64,000 nucleotides of DNA from Chitinibacter fontanus. GTDB taxonomy: Bacteria; Pseudomonadota; Gammaproteobacteria; Burkholderiales; Chitinibacteraceae. Below, piece by piece: positions 44,978-54,261 of this stretch. The stretch lies in contig NZ_CP058952.1 of assembly GCF_013423785.1 (NCBI RefSeq), forward strand, positions 3,065,665 to 3,129,664, written 5' to 3'. The notes below the pieces were generated by a model, which ran no database searches, had not been told where the DNA came from, and saw only the letters and a list, made by a program, of their open reading frames with translations. The translations under genes were made by a program, and so were the position numbers. How positions within the stretch are numbered: position 1 is the stretch's first letter; every line of letters starts with the position of its first letter.

Positions 44978-47900
44978 TCACCGCTTAGTAATCTCCGCCC
45001 AAATCTTATCCAGCCGCTTCACCGACACCGGATACGGCGTCCTCAATTCCTGCGCAAACAGCCCAACCCGCAACTCCTCAATCATCCATCTAAATGGCAA
45101 TAGGGTTGAGGTATCTCTCCCTTCACGTTGCCACTTATCGACTTCAGCGACATACCTCTGCATGAGTTCAGCTACTTCCGCTCCGCGCTGGCCGTCGCGG
45201 TTTGGGTTTTGGGCGCGTTTTTCTAGCCGCACTTTCATCGCTTTGATGTAAACGGGTAGGCGAGGTAGCTGCTCCCAAGGTGTGGCTGTGAGGAAGCCTT
45301 GGTAGATCAGCTCGCCCAGCTGAGCTTTTAGCTCATTCTGGATATTGCCACCTTTGGAAAGCAGCGTGCCGAGCGCAATAAAGTCGGGTGCGATGTCGTT
45401 CAGCGTGCGTAGCACCGCGTCGCGGACGGATGGCAGGCGTACTTTGGCGCGGCTCTTTTGATCATCGAAATCTTTCTTTTTGCGTGGCGCTTCGTCGTCG
45501 CCCAAGAAGGCGCGGTTGCAGATGCAACTGATCACATCGGCCATCAGTTGGTCGCTATTGCCCAAGCTGCGGTAGTGAATGGCGAGCTGGTTGAAATTGG
45601 GCAAGGCTTTGGGCAATTGCTTGAGATGCTCTTTCAACTCGAACTGCAGCAAGCGTACGACGCCCGCGCGGTGGGCTTCGTTGGCGGCGTGTTCGGTGTC
45701 AAACAGCCGAATCGCCACGCACTCTTTACCCGCTTCGTCTTCATCCGGTACAAGGCCGGGGTAGCCGGTCATCGCTTTGCCGTGGCGTTTGAAATTGATT
45801 TTGGCGGGTAGATCGCCGAAATCCCATTTCAAAATGCCCGATTTTTCGATGCCGGTGCTCTCGTCCGCCGTGTCGCGGAAGGTGAGTTGCGCCGCCTCAC
45901 CGAGCTGCGCACGAATCGCGATTAGGTCGCGCCCTTGCGCCAACTCTTGGCCTGCATCGTCAACGATGCGGAAGTTCATCCGCAAATGGATCGGTAAATC
46001 GTTGCCATTGAAATCATCGGCGCTAACCGGCTGGCCGCAACCGCGCGTGGCTGCTTGGGCGAGCTGGGGCAACAGCGGCGCTTCGCGGTCGGCGCTTTCG
46101 AGTGCGACCATCATTTTGGTCGCAAACTCGGGCACCGGCACGCATAGGCGGCGGATGGGTTTCGGTAGCGATTTGAGCAGCAGCGTGATTTTTTCGCGGA
46201 TTAAGCCCGGCACCAGCCAGTCAAAAGTGGCGTGATTAACGCGATTGAGCAAATGCAGGGGGAGGGTAATCGTTACCCCGTCAAGCACATGGCCGGGTTC
46301 AAAGCGATACCCCAGTGGCAACTTCGCATCTTGCAGGCGGAAGAATTCCGGATATTGCTCCTCGGTGACCGCTGCGGCGCTGTGCTGCATCAGGTCTTCT
46401 TTACTTAAATACAGCAGCGTCGGGTTGAGCTTTTCGGCCTGTTTGCGCCAAGCCTCAAAGCCCGCGCCATTGACAATGTCGGCAGGGATTTTGGCATCGA
46501 AAAAGGCGAACAATGCGTTTTCATCGACCAGTACGTCCTGGCGGCGCGCTTTGTGTTCCAGCTCTTCCACGTCAAGCAGCAAGGCAAAGTTGTGGTCGAA
46601 GAATTTGGCTTTGCTGTTGTAATTGAAACGCACCAAGGCTTCGCGGATGAAAATCTCGCGCGACTCGGCGACGTTGATACTGCCATAGTGTACCCGTCTG
46701 CGTGCCACGATCGGCAAGCCATACAGCGTGATACGTTCCGACGCGCTCACCTGTGCGTTGTCTTTGCTCCAATGCGGATCGAAGTATTGTTTTTTAATCA
46801 GATGCGGCGCGAGCTTTTCGACCCATTCCGGCTCAATCGCCGCGACGCAGCGCGCGTACAGCTTGCTGGTTTCAACGAGTTCGGCGGCCACAATCCATTT
46901 TGGGCGCGCTTTTTTCAGGCCAGAGCCGGGGAAAACATTAAATTTAATCCCGCGTGCGCCGAGGTATTCGTCGTTTTCCGGCTGTTTAAAGCCTAAATTG
47001 CCGAGCAGGCCAGTGATCAGCGCCTTGTGAATTTGCTCGAACGTGCCCGGCTTCTCGTTCAAGCGCAATTCGCTCGCCATTTCTGACAGTTGTTTATGTA
47101 ATTCGCGCCATTCACGCAGGCGCAAGTAGGACAAGAAATTGCGGTGACATTCCTGCACCAATTGGCGGTTCGACGTTTTATCGGCGAGTAGTTTTTCAAA
47201 GAAATCCCACAGGCGCAGGTAGGACAGAAAGTCTGATTTTTCTTCGGTAAATTTGGCATGCGCTTGATCGGCGGCTTGGCGCGCGTCGAAAGGGCGCTCG
47301 CGCGGGTCTTGCAGCGACAGGCCCGAGGCAATAATCAGCATTTCCTTCAGGCAGCCTTCGTCTTGCCCCGCGAGCAACATGCGGCCGACGCGTGGGTCGA
47401 TCGGCAGGCGCGCGAGCTGTTGGCCGATTTGGGTTAGGCGATCTTGCTCATCGACCGCGCCGAGTTCGCGCAATTGCTGGTAGCCGTCGGCGATTAGCTT
47501 GCCCGATGGCGCTTCCAGAAACGGAAATTCATCGACGCGGCCTAGGCGCAACGCAGCCATGCGCAAAATGACGCCAGCGAGGCTGGAGCGGACGATTTCT
47601 GGGTCGGTAAACGCGGGGCGCAGGTTGAAATCGTCTTCCGAATACAGGCGCACGCAAATGCCGCTGGCGACACGGCCACAACGACCGGAGCGCTGGCGCG
47701 CTGAGGCTTGCGAGATTTTTTCGATCAGCAATTGCTCAACTTTGGCGCGCGGGCTGTAGCGGTTGATGCGCGCTTGGCCACTGTCGATCACATAGCGGAT
47801 GCCGGGTACTGTCAGCGAAGTCTCGGCTACATTGGTCGCCAGCACGATACGTCGGCCAGTATTGCTGGGGCGGAAGATACGTTGTTGATCTTCATTCGAC

Positions 47901-48886
47901 AGACGCGCAAACAGCGGTAGCACTTCGGCGTCGCGCAGCTTGGCTTTGCGCAGCTCTTCCATTGTTTCGCGAATTTCGCGTTCGCCGGGCAAGAACACCA
48001 GCACATCGCCGCTGCCATCGCGCCGCCATAGCTCGTCGACCGCGTTGGCGATGGCTTCTTCCATCTCGATTTCTTGATCGTCTTCGTCGGTGCTGGCCAG
48101 TGGTTTGTAGCGCACTTCGACTGGATAAGTGCGACCCGACACTTCGAGTACCGGCGCGCCGTTAAAATGTTTGCTAAAGCGATCGGCATCAATCGTTGCC
48201 GAGGTGACGATGACTTTCAGATCAGGGCGCTTTGGCAGGATTTGCTTCAAATAGCCGAGCAAAAAGTCGATGTTCAGGCTGCGCTCGTGCGCCTCGTCGA
48301 TGATGATGGTGTCGTAATTATTGAGAAAACGATCACTCAATGACTCAGCGAGCAAAATACCGTCGGTCATTAGCTTGATATAACTGGCAGGCGAACTTTT
48401 ATCGGTAAAGCGCACCTTGTAGCCGACGTAATGACCGATTTCAGACTTTAATTCTTGCGCAATGCGGCTGGCGACCGAGCGCGCGGCCAAGCGGCGTGGC
48501 TGCGTGTGGCCGATTAGGCCGTGTACACCACGACCCAGCTCCAGACAGATTTTCGGCAGCTGCGTGGTTTTACCCGAGCCGGTTTCACCGCAGACGATCA
48601 CGACTTGGTGTTTGGCAATCGCGGCTTTAAGCTCGTCTCGGCGCTGATTGACCGGCAGAAAATCATCGTATTCTGGCGTCGGTAACTTCTCACGTCGAAT
48701 GGCGGTTTTTGCGAGTGATTTTTCAACGCCTGCGGCAAATTGCGCCTGCAATTGATCAGTAGGCTGATTGCGTTTGATGCGATCACCCATCTGGCTGATC
48801 AGCCGCGACAGGGGATGGCGGTCACTGGTTTGACAGTCGCCCAGCTGGGCGCGTAAAGGCTGAAGATCGCGAAGAGAAAGAGTCAT
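44978..48886 (-). CDS. hrpA: ATP-dependent RNA helicase HrpA
   Basis: The 1302-residue DEAH-box helicase has normal HrpA length. Motif I GETGSGKTTQ lies near residue 100, the DEAH box IIIDEAHERS near 197, motif III VTSATID near 228 and motif VI QRSGRCGR near 395. The HA2 and OB-fold regions follow, then the long DUF3418 C-terminal part specific to HrpA (about 700-1290). HrpA unwinds RNA and is known to rescue colliding or stalled ribosomes in E. coli. It appears to be a single-gene unit; the PAS-domain gene upstream is 66 bp away on the same strand. Confidence 0.97.
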   Translation of the reverse strand: MTLSLRDLQPLRAQLGDCQTSDRHPLSRLISQMGDRIKRNQPTDQLQAQFAAGVEKSLAKTAIRREKLPTPEYDDFLPVNQRRDELKAAIAKHQVVIVCGETGSGKTTQLPKICLELGRGVHGLIGHTQPRRLAARSVASRIAQELKSEIGHYVGYKVRFTDKSSPASYIKLMTDGILLAESLSDRFLNNYDTIIIDEAHERSLNIDFLLGYLKQILPKRPDLKVIVTSATIDADRFSKHFNGAPVLEVSGRTYPVEVRYKPLASTDEDDQEIEMEEAIANAVDELWRRDGSGDVLVFLPGEREIRETMEELRKAKLRDAEVLPLFARLSNEDQQRIFRPSNTGRRIVLATNVAETSLTVPGIRYVIDSGQARINRYSPRAKVEQLLIEKISQASARQRSGRCGRVASGICVRLYSEDDFNLRPAFTDPEIVRSSLAGVILRMAALRLGRVDEFPFLEAPSGKLIADGYQQLRELGAVDEQDRLTQIGQQLARLPIDPRVGRMLLAGQDEGCLKEMLIIASGLSLQDPRERPFDARQAADQAHAKFTEEKSDFLSYLRLWDFFEKLLADKTSNRQLVQECHRNFLSYLRLREWRELHKQLSEMASELRLNEKPGTFEQIHKALITGLLGNLGFKQPENDEYLGARGIKFNVFPGSGLKKARPKWIVAAELVETSKLYARCVAAIEPEWVEKLAPHLIKKQYFDPHWSKDNAQVSASERITLYGLPIVARRRVHYGSINVAESREIFIREALVRFNYNSKAKFFDHNFALLLDVEELEHKARRQDVLVDENALFAFFDAKIPADIVNGAGFEAWRKQAEKLNPTLLYLSKEDLMQHSAAAVTEEQYPEFFRLQDAKLPLGYRFEPGHVLDGVTITLPLHLLNRVNHATFDWLVPGLIREKITLLLKSLPKPIRRLCVPVPEFATKMMVALESADREAPLLPQLAQAATRGCGQPVSADDFNGNDLPIHLRMNFRIVDDAGQELAQGRDLIAIRAQLGEAAQLTFRDTADESTGIEKSGILKWDFGDLPAKINFKRHGKAMTGYPGLVPDEDEAGKECVAIRLFDTEHAANEAHRAGVVRLLQFELKEHLKQLPKALPNFNQLAIHYRSLGNSDQLMADVISCICNRAFLGDDEAPRKKKDFDDQKSRAKVRLPSVRDAVLRTLNDIAPDFIALGTLLSKGGNIQNELKAQLGELIYQGFLTATPWEQLPRLPVYIKAMKVRLEKRAQNPNRDGQRGAEVAELMQRYVAEVDKWQREGRDTSTLLPFRWMIEELRVGLFAQELRTPYPVSVKRLDKIWAEITKR

Positions 48887-48952
48887 TGCCGCTGCAGTGT
48901 GCTGATGAAATCAAGCTGGCGATTTTATCACGCGCGGCAGGCGGGCAAGGAT

Positions 48953-50203
48953 TTAGTGCAAGGTGAGTAAGTGCCCTGCGCCAGCGGGGGCGTCTAACTG
49001 GCAAATGTGGCAGTTGATTTCTTCGCCTTGCGTACTAAATAGCTGCAGTTGCACTGTGGCTAAAGAAGCCGTTGGTTCGGTGCAGATGGTGTTGAGTGGT
49101 TCGCCGATCAGTTGCTCGGGTGGTAGGCCTAAACGCTGGCAAGCAGCGTGGTTGGCAAATAGAATTTGCCCATGCTGCACCAGCATAAACGCATGTGGGA
49201 GCGCATGTGCCATAGCGCGAACCAGCATTGTGCTATCGGTTTTGGCGATATCATTTTCTTTTTGGGCAGTAATGTCGATGGCGATGCTTAAAATATAGGT
49301 TTTACCTTCGCGCTCAACGGGTAGCTTGGTAATGTCAAACCAGTGTGTTCTACCGCTGGATAATGTGCAGTGGTCTTCGCGCCGAATCGTGGCACCTTTT
49401 TCAAATACTTCATCATCGCCGGCGCTGAGTATCGGGGTATCTTCATCAAGACCCATGTGAGAATGAACTAGCAGGTCATGCCCCAGTAGGGTTTGTGTTG
49501 CTTGATTGACCAGTAGGAAGCGACCGTGACGATCACGGATAAAAATCAGGTTCGGGCTGGAGTCGATAATTTGTTGGGTAAATAACTGTTGCTTAAAAAG
49601 AGCGGCTTCTGTGGCTTTGATGTGCGAAATGTCGCGAATCACCACCACACAATCGCGATGGCTCAGTGGAGTAAGTCGTGCTTCAAAGGTATGTTGCTGC
49701 TGCTCATTGCCCAGAGTGTATTCGAAGCGGGTGGGTACTTGGGTGTTTTGTAGCTCGATCAGCGTTTCCAGGTATTGTCTGGAAACTCGGGCAGGGAAAA
49801 TGGTGGCTAGCTTGGCAAACTGGCTACCAGCTGGGTGATGCGGAATTTGCGCTTCATTGTGAGAGCTCACCCGACGACTGGCGTAGTCGATAGTCCACAG
49901 CAAATCAGGTACACCAGCCAGCACATCAGTCGGGTCGGCTGGTGGAACAATGGTGGTTTGTGTTTCAGTGTATGTTTTTTCTGGTTTGGACTTTGATACC
50001 AGTATCGACCAGGTAATTACACCGGCATTGGCAAAGGCCATCGCTAAGAGTAGCGCCCAGCTAAAGCTGGTTAAATTGTAATTGACCAGTAATAAACTCC
50101 AGCTAATCAAAAGGCTAAGCCCAAGCGCAAATAATTGGCTGCGATGGCATTGGTAGCCATGCCAAGTGACGGCTTTGCTAGGATTAGTGGTTTCAGTGGT
50201 CAT
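48953..50203 (-). CDS. Membrane-bound multi-PAS sensor protein without output domain
   Basis: The 416-residue protein has two membrane helices (about 25-42 and 47-67) and three PAS-like domains: about 90-185 (LLWTIDYASRRVSSHNEAQI), 195-310 (QQIIDSSPNLIFIRDRHGRF, ending SIAIDITAQKEND) and 325-416 (ALPHAFMLVQHGQILFANHA ACQRLG). No kinase, GGDEF, EAL or methyl-accepting part follows; the protein ends in a PAS strand (AGHLLTLH). It may pass a signal by protein contact or be a shortened sensor. It is followed by hrpA. Confidence 0.8.
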   Translation of the reverse strand: MTTETTNPSKAVTWHGYQCHRSQLFALGLSLLISWSLLLVNYNLTSFSWALLLAMAFANAGVITWSILVSKSKPEKTYTETQTTIVPPADPTDVLAGVPDLLWTIDYASRRVSSHNEAQIPHHPAGSQFAKLATIFPARVSRQYLETLIELQNTQVPTRFEYTLGNEQQQHTFEARLTPLSHRDCVVVIRDISHIKATEAALFKQQLFTQQIIDSSPNLIFIRDRHGRFLLVNQATQTLLGHDLLVHSHMGLDEDTPILSAGDDEVFEKGATIRREDHCTLSSGRTHWFDITKLPVEREGKTYILSIAIDITAQKENDIAKTDSTMLVRAMAHALPHAFMLVQHGQILFANHAACQRLGLPPEQLIGEPLNTICTEPTASLATVQLQLFSTQGEEINCHICQLDAPAGAGHLLTLH

Positions 50204-50337
50204 ATTTGCTATGCAATCAGCAAGTGGTGTTATTTTGCTTTGCAGTTTAGCGCTAATGCTGAGGGATGGCGATCAAATGCTGCCGTCGTTAGTTTACTAA
50301 CAACAATTGATTTGGCATAAATTGAATTGAAGCGAAT

Positions 50338-50414
50338 TGGCGGAGTGGACGGGACTCGAACCCGCGACCCCCGGCGTGACAGGCCGGTATTCTAACCAAC
50401 TGAACTACCACTCC
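50338..50414 (-). tRNA. tRNA-Asp (GTC), copy 5
   Basis: The 77-nt cloverleaf starts GGAGTGGTAGTTCAG, has anticodon loop CTGTCAC and T-arm GGTTCGAGTCC, and the CCA end is encoded. It is last in the array; no clear terminator follows. Confidence 0.97.
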
Positions 50415-50517
50415 GCAGTGGTCTGCAAATGTGTTGCTGTAGTGGGCGCCATTTGCTTAAGCCTTGGTTTTTTCTGGGCGAAAAAAAATGCCTTTCGGCA
50501 TTGGGCAGCAAATGTAG

Positions 50518-50593
50518 TGGTGGGTCGTGACGGGGTCGAACCGCCGACATTCTGCTTGTAAGGCAGACGCTCTACCAACTGAGCTAACGACCC
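50518..50593 (-). tRNA. tRNA-Val (TAC), copy 5
   Basis: The 76-nt cloverleaf starts GGGTCGTTAGCTCAG, has anticodon loop CTTACAA and T-arm GGTTCGACCCC, and the CCA end is encoded. Confidence 0.97.
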
Positions 50594-50616
50594 AATTTTG
50601 AAACGATCAAAACTGG

Positions 50617-50693
50617 TGGCGGAGTGGACGGGACTCGAACCCGCGACCCCCGGCGTGACAGGCCGGTATTCTAACCAACTGAACTACCACTCC
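50617..50693 (-). tRNA. tRNA-Asp (GTC), copy 4
   Basis: Same sequence as the other Asp copies; encoded CCA. It is separated from the next Val gene by a short spacer. Confidence 0.97.
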
Positions 50694-50736
50694 GCAGTGG
50701 TATTGATTTTTTGCTACTTGCTTCACAATGGTGAAG

Positions 50737-50812
50737 TGGTGGGTCGTGACGGGGTCGAACCGCCGACATTCTGCTTGTAAGGCAGACGCTCTACCAACTG
50801 AGCTAACGACCC
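50737..50812 (-). tRNA. tRNA-Val (TAC), copy 4
   Basis: Same sequence as the other Val copies; encoded CCA. The spacer to the adjoining Asp gene (TTGATTTTTTGCTACTTGC) recurs in neighbouring units. Confidence 0.97.
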
Positions 50813-50835
50813 AATTTTGAAACAATCAAAACTGG

Positions 50836-50912
50836 TGGCGGAGTGGACGGGACTCGAACCCGCGACCCCCGGCGTGACAGGCCGGTATTCTAACCAACTG
50901 AACTACCACTCC
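50836..50912 (-). tRNA. tRNA-Asp (GTC), copy 3
   Basis: Cloverleaf and anticodon loop as in the other Asp copies; encoded CCA. It begins 219 bp from the corresponding point of copy 4. Confidence 0.97.
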
Positions 50913-50954
50913 GCAGTGGTATTGATTTTTGCTACTTGCTTCACAAGAGTGAAG

Positions 50955-51030
50955 TGGTGGGTCGTGACGGGGTCGAACCGCCGACATTCTGCTTGTAAGG
51001 CAGACGCTCTACCAACTGAGCTAACGACCC
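50955..51030 (-). tRNA. tRNA-Val (TAC), copy 3
   Basis: Cloverleaf and anticodon loop as in the other Val copies; encoded CCA. Confidence 0.97.
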
Positions 51031-51053
51031 AATTTTGAAACGATCAAAACTGG

Positions 51054-51130
51054 TGGCGGAGTGGACGGGACTCGAACCCGCGACCCCCGGCGTGACAGGC
51101 CGGTATTCTAACCAACTGAACTACCACTCC
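51054..51130 (-). tRNA. tRNA-Asp (GTC), copy 2
   Basis: Cloverleaf and anticodon loop as in the other Asp copies; encoded CCA. It begins 218 bp from copy 3. Confidence 0.97.
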
Positions 51131-51173
51131 GCAGTGGTATTGATTTTTTGCTACTTGCTTCACAATGGTGAAG

Positions 51174-51249
51174 TGGTGGGTCGTGACGGGGTCGAACCGC
51201 CGACATTCTGCTTGTAAGGCAGACGCTCTACCAACTGAGCTAACGACCC
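51174..51249 (-). tRNA. tRNA-Val (TAC), copy 2
   Basis: Cloverleaf and anticodon loop as in the other Val copies; encoded CCA. Confidence 0.97.
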
Positions 51250-51263
51250 AATGTCTATACTTT

Positions 51264-51340
51264 TGGCGGAGTGGACGGGACTCGAACCCGCGACCCCCGG
51301 CGTGACAGGCCGGTATTCTAACCAACTGAACTACCACTCC
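51264..51340 (-). tRNA. tRNA-Asp (GTC), copy 1
   Basis: Cloverleaf and anticodon loop as in the other Asp copies; encoded CCA. Its flanking spacers differ from those of the inner units. Confidence 0.97.
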
Positions 51341-51369
51341 GCAGTGGTATAAATGTTCTCTTAAGTGAG

Positions 51370-51445
51370 TGGTGGGTCGTGACGGGGTCGAACCGCCGAC
51401 ATTCTGCTTGTAAGGCAGACGCTCTACCAACTGAGCTAACGACCC
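51370..51445 (-). tRNA. tRNA-Val (TAC), copy 1 (promoter-proximal)
   Basis: Cloverleaf and anticodon loop as in the other Val copies; encoded CCA. It is first in the transcript, about 40 bp after the predicted -10 box. Confidence 0.97.
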
Positions 51446-51487
51446 TTTCGCTAGAAGCTTTATCGCCCCTCGCTTGAGAGAGGCCGG

Positions 51488-51517
51488 ATTAAAACATGCC
51501 AAGTGGCAGCTCGTCAA
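51488..51517 (-). promoter_or_regulatory. Promoter of the tRNA array
   Basis: On the minus strand TTGACG (51517-51512) is followed by an 18-bp spacer and TTTAAT (51493-51488), five of six matches each. The GC-rich discriminator CCGGCC right after the -10 is typical of stringently controlled stable-RNA promoters. Confidence 0.7.
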
Positions 51518-51541
51518 CTGTTTCGGACTGGTTTTCGTATG

Positions 51542-51569
51542 AAAAAAGCGCCATTTATGGCGCTTTTTT
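51542..51569. terminator. Bidirectional terminator
   Basis: AAAAAAGCGCC and GGCGCTTTTTT enclose a six-base loop. It ends the small minus-strand gene at 51601 and shields the tRNA promoter from it. Confidence 0.85.
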
Positions 51570-51600
51570 GCTAAGCATTTGAAAAATAAAATGATAAATT

Positions 51601-51819
51601 TTAGGCAAAAGTATCAATTTTATTGCGTGCTTCATCCATTCGCTGAGCAGTTGCTTGGCGCTCTTGAATGTTTTGCAGACCTTGCTGTGAGATGGTTTCT
51701 TTTTTTCGATCGAGACGCTCGGCGCCATCGTTGATGGCTTTTGCTGCTTGTTGGGAGCCTTGAAAGATCGTTTGTGATACGGTCGTGCTGAAATTCATTG
51801 CTGAGGTAATGCTGGACAT
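51601..51819 (-). CDS. Small helical protein of unknown function
   Basis: The 72-residue product starts at ATG 51819 behind a strong AAGGAGAC site. The first part is Ser/Thr-rich (MSSITSAMNFSTTVSQTIF). The rest is a predicted helix with heptad-like spacing (QQAAKAINDGAERLDRKKET, then LQNIQERQATAQRMDEARNK). It has no membrane helix or Cys. A phasin-like or flagellar-chaperone-like role is conceivable, but I do not recognise it. Confidence 0.7.
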   Translation of the reverse strand: MSSITSAMNFSTTVSQTIFQGSQQAAKAINDGAERLDRKKETISQQGLQNIQERQATAQRMDEARNKIDTFA

Positions 51820-51961
51820 CGCCGTCTCCTTGATGTGGATGTCATTGCTGTCAATATACAACTCACATATAGCATAAACTAGTTGGACTGATAGTCGGTA
51901 CTTTGCGCTGCTCTTGTGGCACGTTAAGATTTTGTTTCGAAATAACGATTATGGGTTTGGG

Positions 51962-52279
51962 ATGAGTGTCGGCTTGAGAGATCGGGATCAGCGTGGGGCA
52001 TTGCGGGTCGCTGTCAATTGCAAGGTAAAGATCCGGCCGCTGGATTTAGGTTTGCCATTTTATGGCGAATGCACCGACCTGAGCGTAACGGGGATGACTG
52101 TCCAAACCAGCTACGTGCCACGACCAGATGAAGAATTTGATATCTACGTCATGCCCGCTCGTGCTGCCGGAATGCGACGCGAGCCGTTTGCGGCACGCGT
52201 ACGGGTTCGGCGTAGTCATCAATTGAAAGTGACATCTTTGTATGAATTGGGCCTTGAGATTATTCAGGTTCACGCTTAA
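51962..52279 (+). CDS. PilZ-domain protein (c-di-GMP receptor)
   Basis: The 105-residue protein is a single PilZ domain. The two ligand motifs are visible: RDQRGALR (R-x-x-x-R type, about residue 9) and DLSVTGM (D/N-x-S-x-x-G, about 39). Such proteins bind cyclic di-GMP and switch motility, pili or polysaccharide. I set the start at ATG 51962 because the domain begins right after it; an upstream TTG at 51914 is possible. The ribosome site is weak. The neighbouring deacetylase gene 49 bp downstream may share its transcript. Confidence 0.85.
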   Translation: MSVGLRDRDQRGALRVAVNCKVKIRPLDLGLPFYGECTDLSVTGMTVQTSYVPRPDEEFDIYVMPARAAGMRREPFAARVRVRRSHQLKVTSLYELGLEIIQVHA

Positions 52280-52328
52280 ATCCATTAAACTGTCGGCTTT
52301 GCTGCCCTGACTATACTTAAGCGGATTC

Positions 52329-53228
52329 ATGAAGCTGATTGCTCTAAAGATCGATGTTGATACTTCCGTGGCCATTGAAATTGGCTTGCCTAAATTAATC
52401 CCCGTTTTACGAGCAAATCAAGCTGGTGCCACTTTTTTTTGGGCCTTGGGTAAAGAGAAAAATGGCTCTTTGCTGCGCCCCATGCGCTATTTACGCAAGG
52501 TGGCGGGGATGAGCCATGTGCCTATCAAGCAGCGTTATGGTTTGGCTGCATTGCTCGCGGGCAGTTTGCTTCCTTCACGTAATTTAAATCGATTGGCAGA
52601 GAATGCCATGCGTGAATTAACGGATGAAGTATTCGAGCATGGTGTGCGACCTGCACAAAGACATTGTTGGCAGGCAAGCATTGTGAAGATGGACTCGGCC
52701 TTGACGCGTGATGCCTATGCCGAGACGCTGGCTGGATTTGAGAAAATAATGGGGCAGCGGCCGCGTTCTCATGCCGCCTCCGGCTGGCAGATTAATCGAA
52801 CTGCTTTGCGCTTGCATCAATTGCATCAGCTCAATTATGCGAGTGATTGCCGTGGACAAACCCCTTTTTGGCCAATTGTGCAGGGCGAGTATATCCGTTG
52901 CCCGCAACTGCCTGTTACCTTGCCAATGCTAGAAGAATTGATTCCGCAGCTAGGAGTAGAGCAGGCTTTTGAGCAGCTCAAGCATGCAACCTTAGAGCAA
53001 GAACAGGCACTGCATGTGTTTAATCTAGCTGCTGACTATGATGCGCAGTATGCTGAGCAAGTTGGGCAATTGCTAAGTGATTGGAAAGCGCAAGGCTATC
53101 ATTTAGTGAATCTAAGCGCGCTAGTGCAAGCGCTGGATCTGAAAACTTTGCCTTATCACCATGTTGAGATGAAGCCAGTACCTGGTCGATTGGGTCTTTT
53201 GGCTGTGCAAGGGGCTGTATATCCTTAA
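52329..53228 (+). CDS. ArnD-like polysaccharide deacetylase-family enzyme
   Basis: The 299-residue protein follows the NodB-fold layout of ArnD. KIDVDT at residues 7-12 gives the catalytic and metal Asp, EHGVRP and HCWQ (about 103-115) carry the metal His region, GQRPRSHAASGWQ is the Arg motif 3, and LVNLSALVQAL closes the fold. ArnD deformylates the 4-formamido-arabinose lipid during lipid A modification. No other arn gene is nearby, so the true substrate may differ. It ends at a strong bidirectional terminator. Confidence 0.82.
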   Translation: MKLIALKIDVDTSVAIEIGLPKLIPVLRANQAGATFFWALGKEKNGSLLRPMRYLRKVAGMSHVPIKQRYGLAALLAGSLLPSRNLNRLAENAMRELTDEVFEHGVRPAQRHCWQASIVKMDSALTRDAYAETLAGFEKIMGQRPRSHAASGWQINRTALRLHQLHQLNYASDCRGQTPFWPIVQGEYIRCPQLPVTLPMLEELIPQLGVEQAFEQLKHATLEQEQALHVFNLAADYDAQYAEQVGQLLSDWKAQGYHLVNLSALVQALDLKTLPYHHVEMKPVPGRLGLLAVQGAVYP

Positions 53229-53243
53229 TTGATCTAATGGGGC

Positions 53244-53273
53244 AAAAAAGCCGGCTTTGCAGCCGGCTTTTTT
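53244..53273. terminator. Bidirectional terminator between converging genes
   Basis: AAAAAAGCCGGCT and AGCCGGCTTTTTT enclose a four-base loop (TTGC). Confidence 0.93.
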
Positions 53274-53285
53274 GCGTGATGATAT

Positions 53286-54218
53286 TTAGCCATCCGCAGT
53301 AATTTTGAGCATGAGTTCGCGCAATGTAGCATCAACGGCTTCATTGGCAACTTGGCAAGTGCCTGCATTCTCGTGGCCGCCACCGCCATATTGCAGCATC
53401 AATGCGCCAATATTAGTTTGCGATGTGCGATTAATAATCGATTTACCAGTAGCAAATACGGTGTTTCGCTGCTGTACGCCCCACATCACATGAATTGAAA
53501 TATTACACTGCGGGTACATCGCATAAATCATGAAGCGATTGGTTGCGTAAATGGTGTCTTCTTCCCGTAAATCGAGCACCACCAGATTGTCATAAATGCG
53601 ACTACAGCGCTTGATTTGCTCTTTGGCTAATGGTGCGTGCTCTTGGTATAGCTCTATGCGCTCGACCACGTCAGGTAGTGCCAAAATTTCTTCAATGGAA
53701 TGGTTGTGACAGTACTTGATTAAATCCATCATTAATTGATAGTTAGAAATCGTGAAGCTGCGAAACCGTCCTAATCCTGTGCGGGCATCCATCAAGTAAT
53801 TGAGTAGTACCCATCCGCTAGGGTTCAAAATCTCCTCACGAGTGAATTCTGCTGAGTCGGCTTTATCCACCGCCAGCATCATATCGTCTGAAATATTCGC
53901 AAAGCGCTCTTTGCCGCCGTAGTAGTCATAAACCACTCTGGCTGCAGACGGAGCAGCGGGGTCGATAATATGATTGCTGTTGCCAGCAGAATTACGAATT
54001 GTTTCTGAAAGATGATGATCGAAAGCCAGATAGGCACCCGCGACATACGGCAGATTGGTGGTGATGTCATTATCGTTAATCGCAATTTTGCCATCCTGCA
54101 TATCTTTGGGATGTACAAATAGTATGTCGTCAATCATTTGAAGTTCATTGAGCAATACAGCGCAGACTAAGCCGTCAAAATCACTGCGGGTGACCAGGCG
54201 GTATTTCTTGTCGGACAT
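53286..54218 (-). CDS. DHH-family phosphoesterase
   Basis: The 310-residue protein has the DHH-superfamily motifs: RSDFDGLVCA near the N-terminus, NDNDIT, the signature FDHHLSE (about 68), VDKADSA (about 118) and a DHHA1-like end GGGGHENAGTC. Related enzymes hydrolyse nano-RNA, cyclic dinucleotides or polyphosphate; which applies here cannot be read from sequence. The start is placed at ATG 54218, directly after AGGAGG; the frame also runs upstream to 54287 into the qmcA 3' end. It is the last gene of an nfeD-qmcA-DHH group. Confidence 0.88.
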   Translation of the reverse strand: MSDKKYRLVTRSDFDGLVCAVLLNELQMIDDILFVHPKDMQDGKIAINDNDITTNLPYVAGAYLAFDHHLSETIRNSAGNSNHIIDPAAPSAARVVYDYYGGKERFANISDDMMLAVDKADSAEFTREEILNPSGWVLLNYLMDARTGLGRFRSFTISNYQLMMDLIKYCHNHSIEEILALPDVVERIELYQEHAPLAKEQIKRCSRIYDNLVVLDLREEDTIYATNRFMIYAMYPQCNISIHVMWGVQQRNTVFATGKSIINRTSQTNIGALMLQYGGGGHENAGTCQVANEAVDATLRELMLKITADG

Positions 54219-54261
54219 GGGGTTTCCTCCTGCTTGAACTTTTTTAAGCTTAGGCGCTTTT

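Noticed and set aside
50338..51445. Regular repeat-spacer pattern suggesting CRISPR
   Set aside because: The repeats are full tRNA genes (Val and Asp) with encoded CCA ends.
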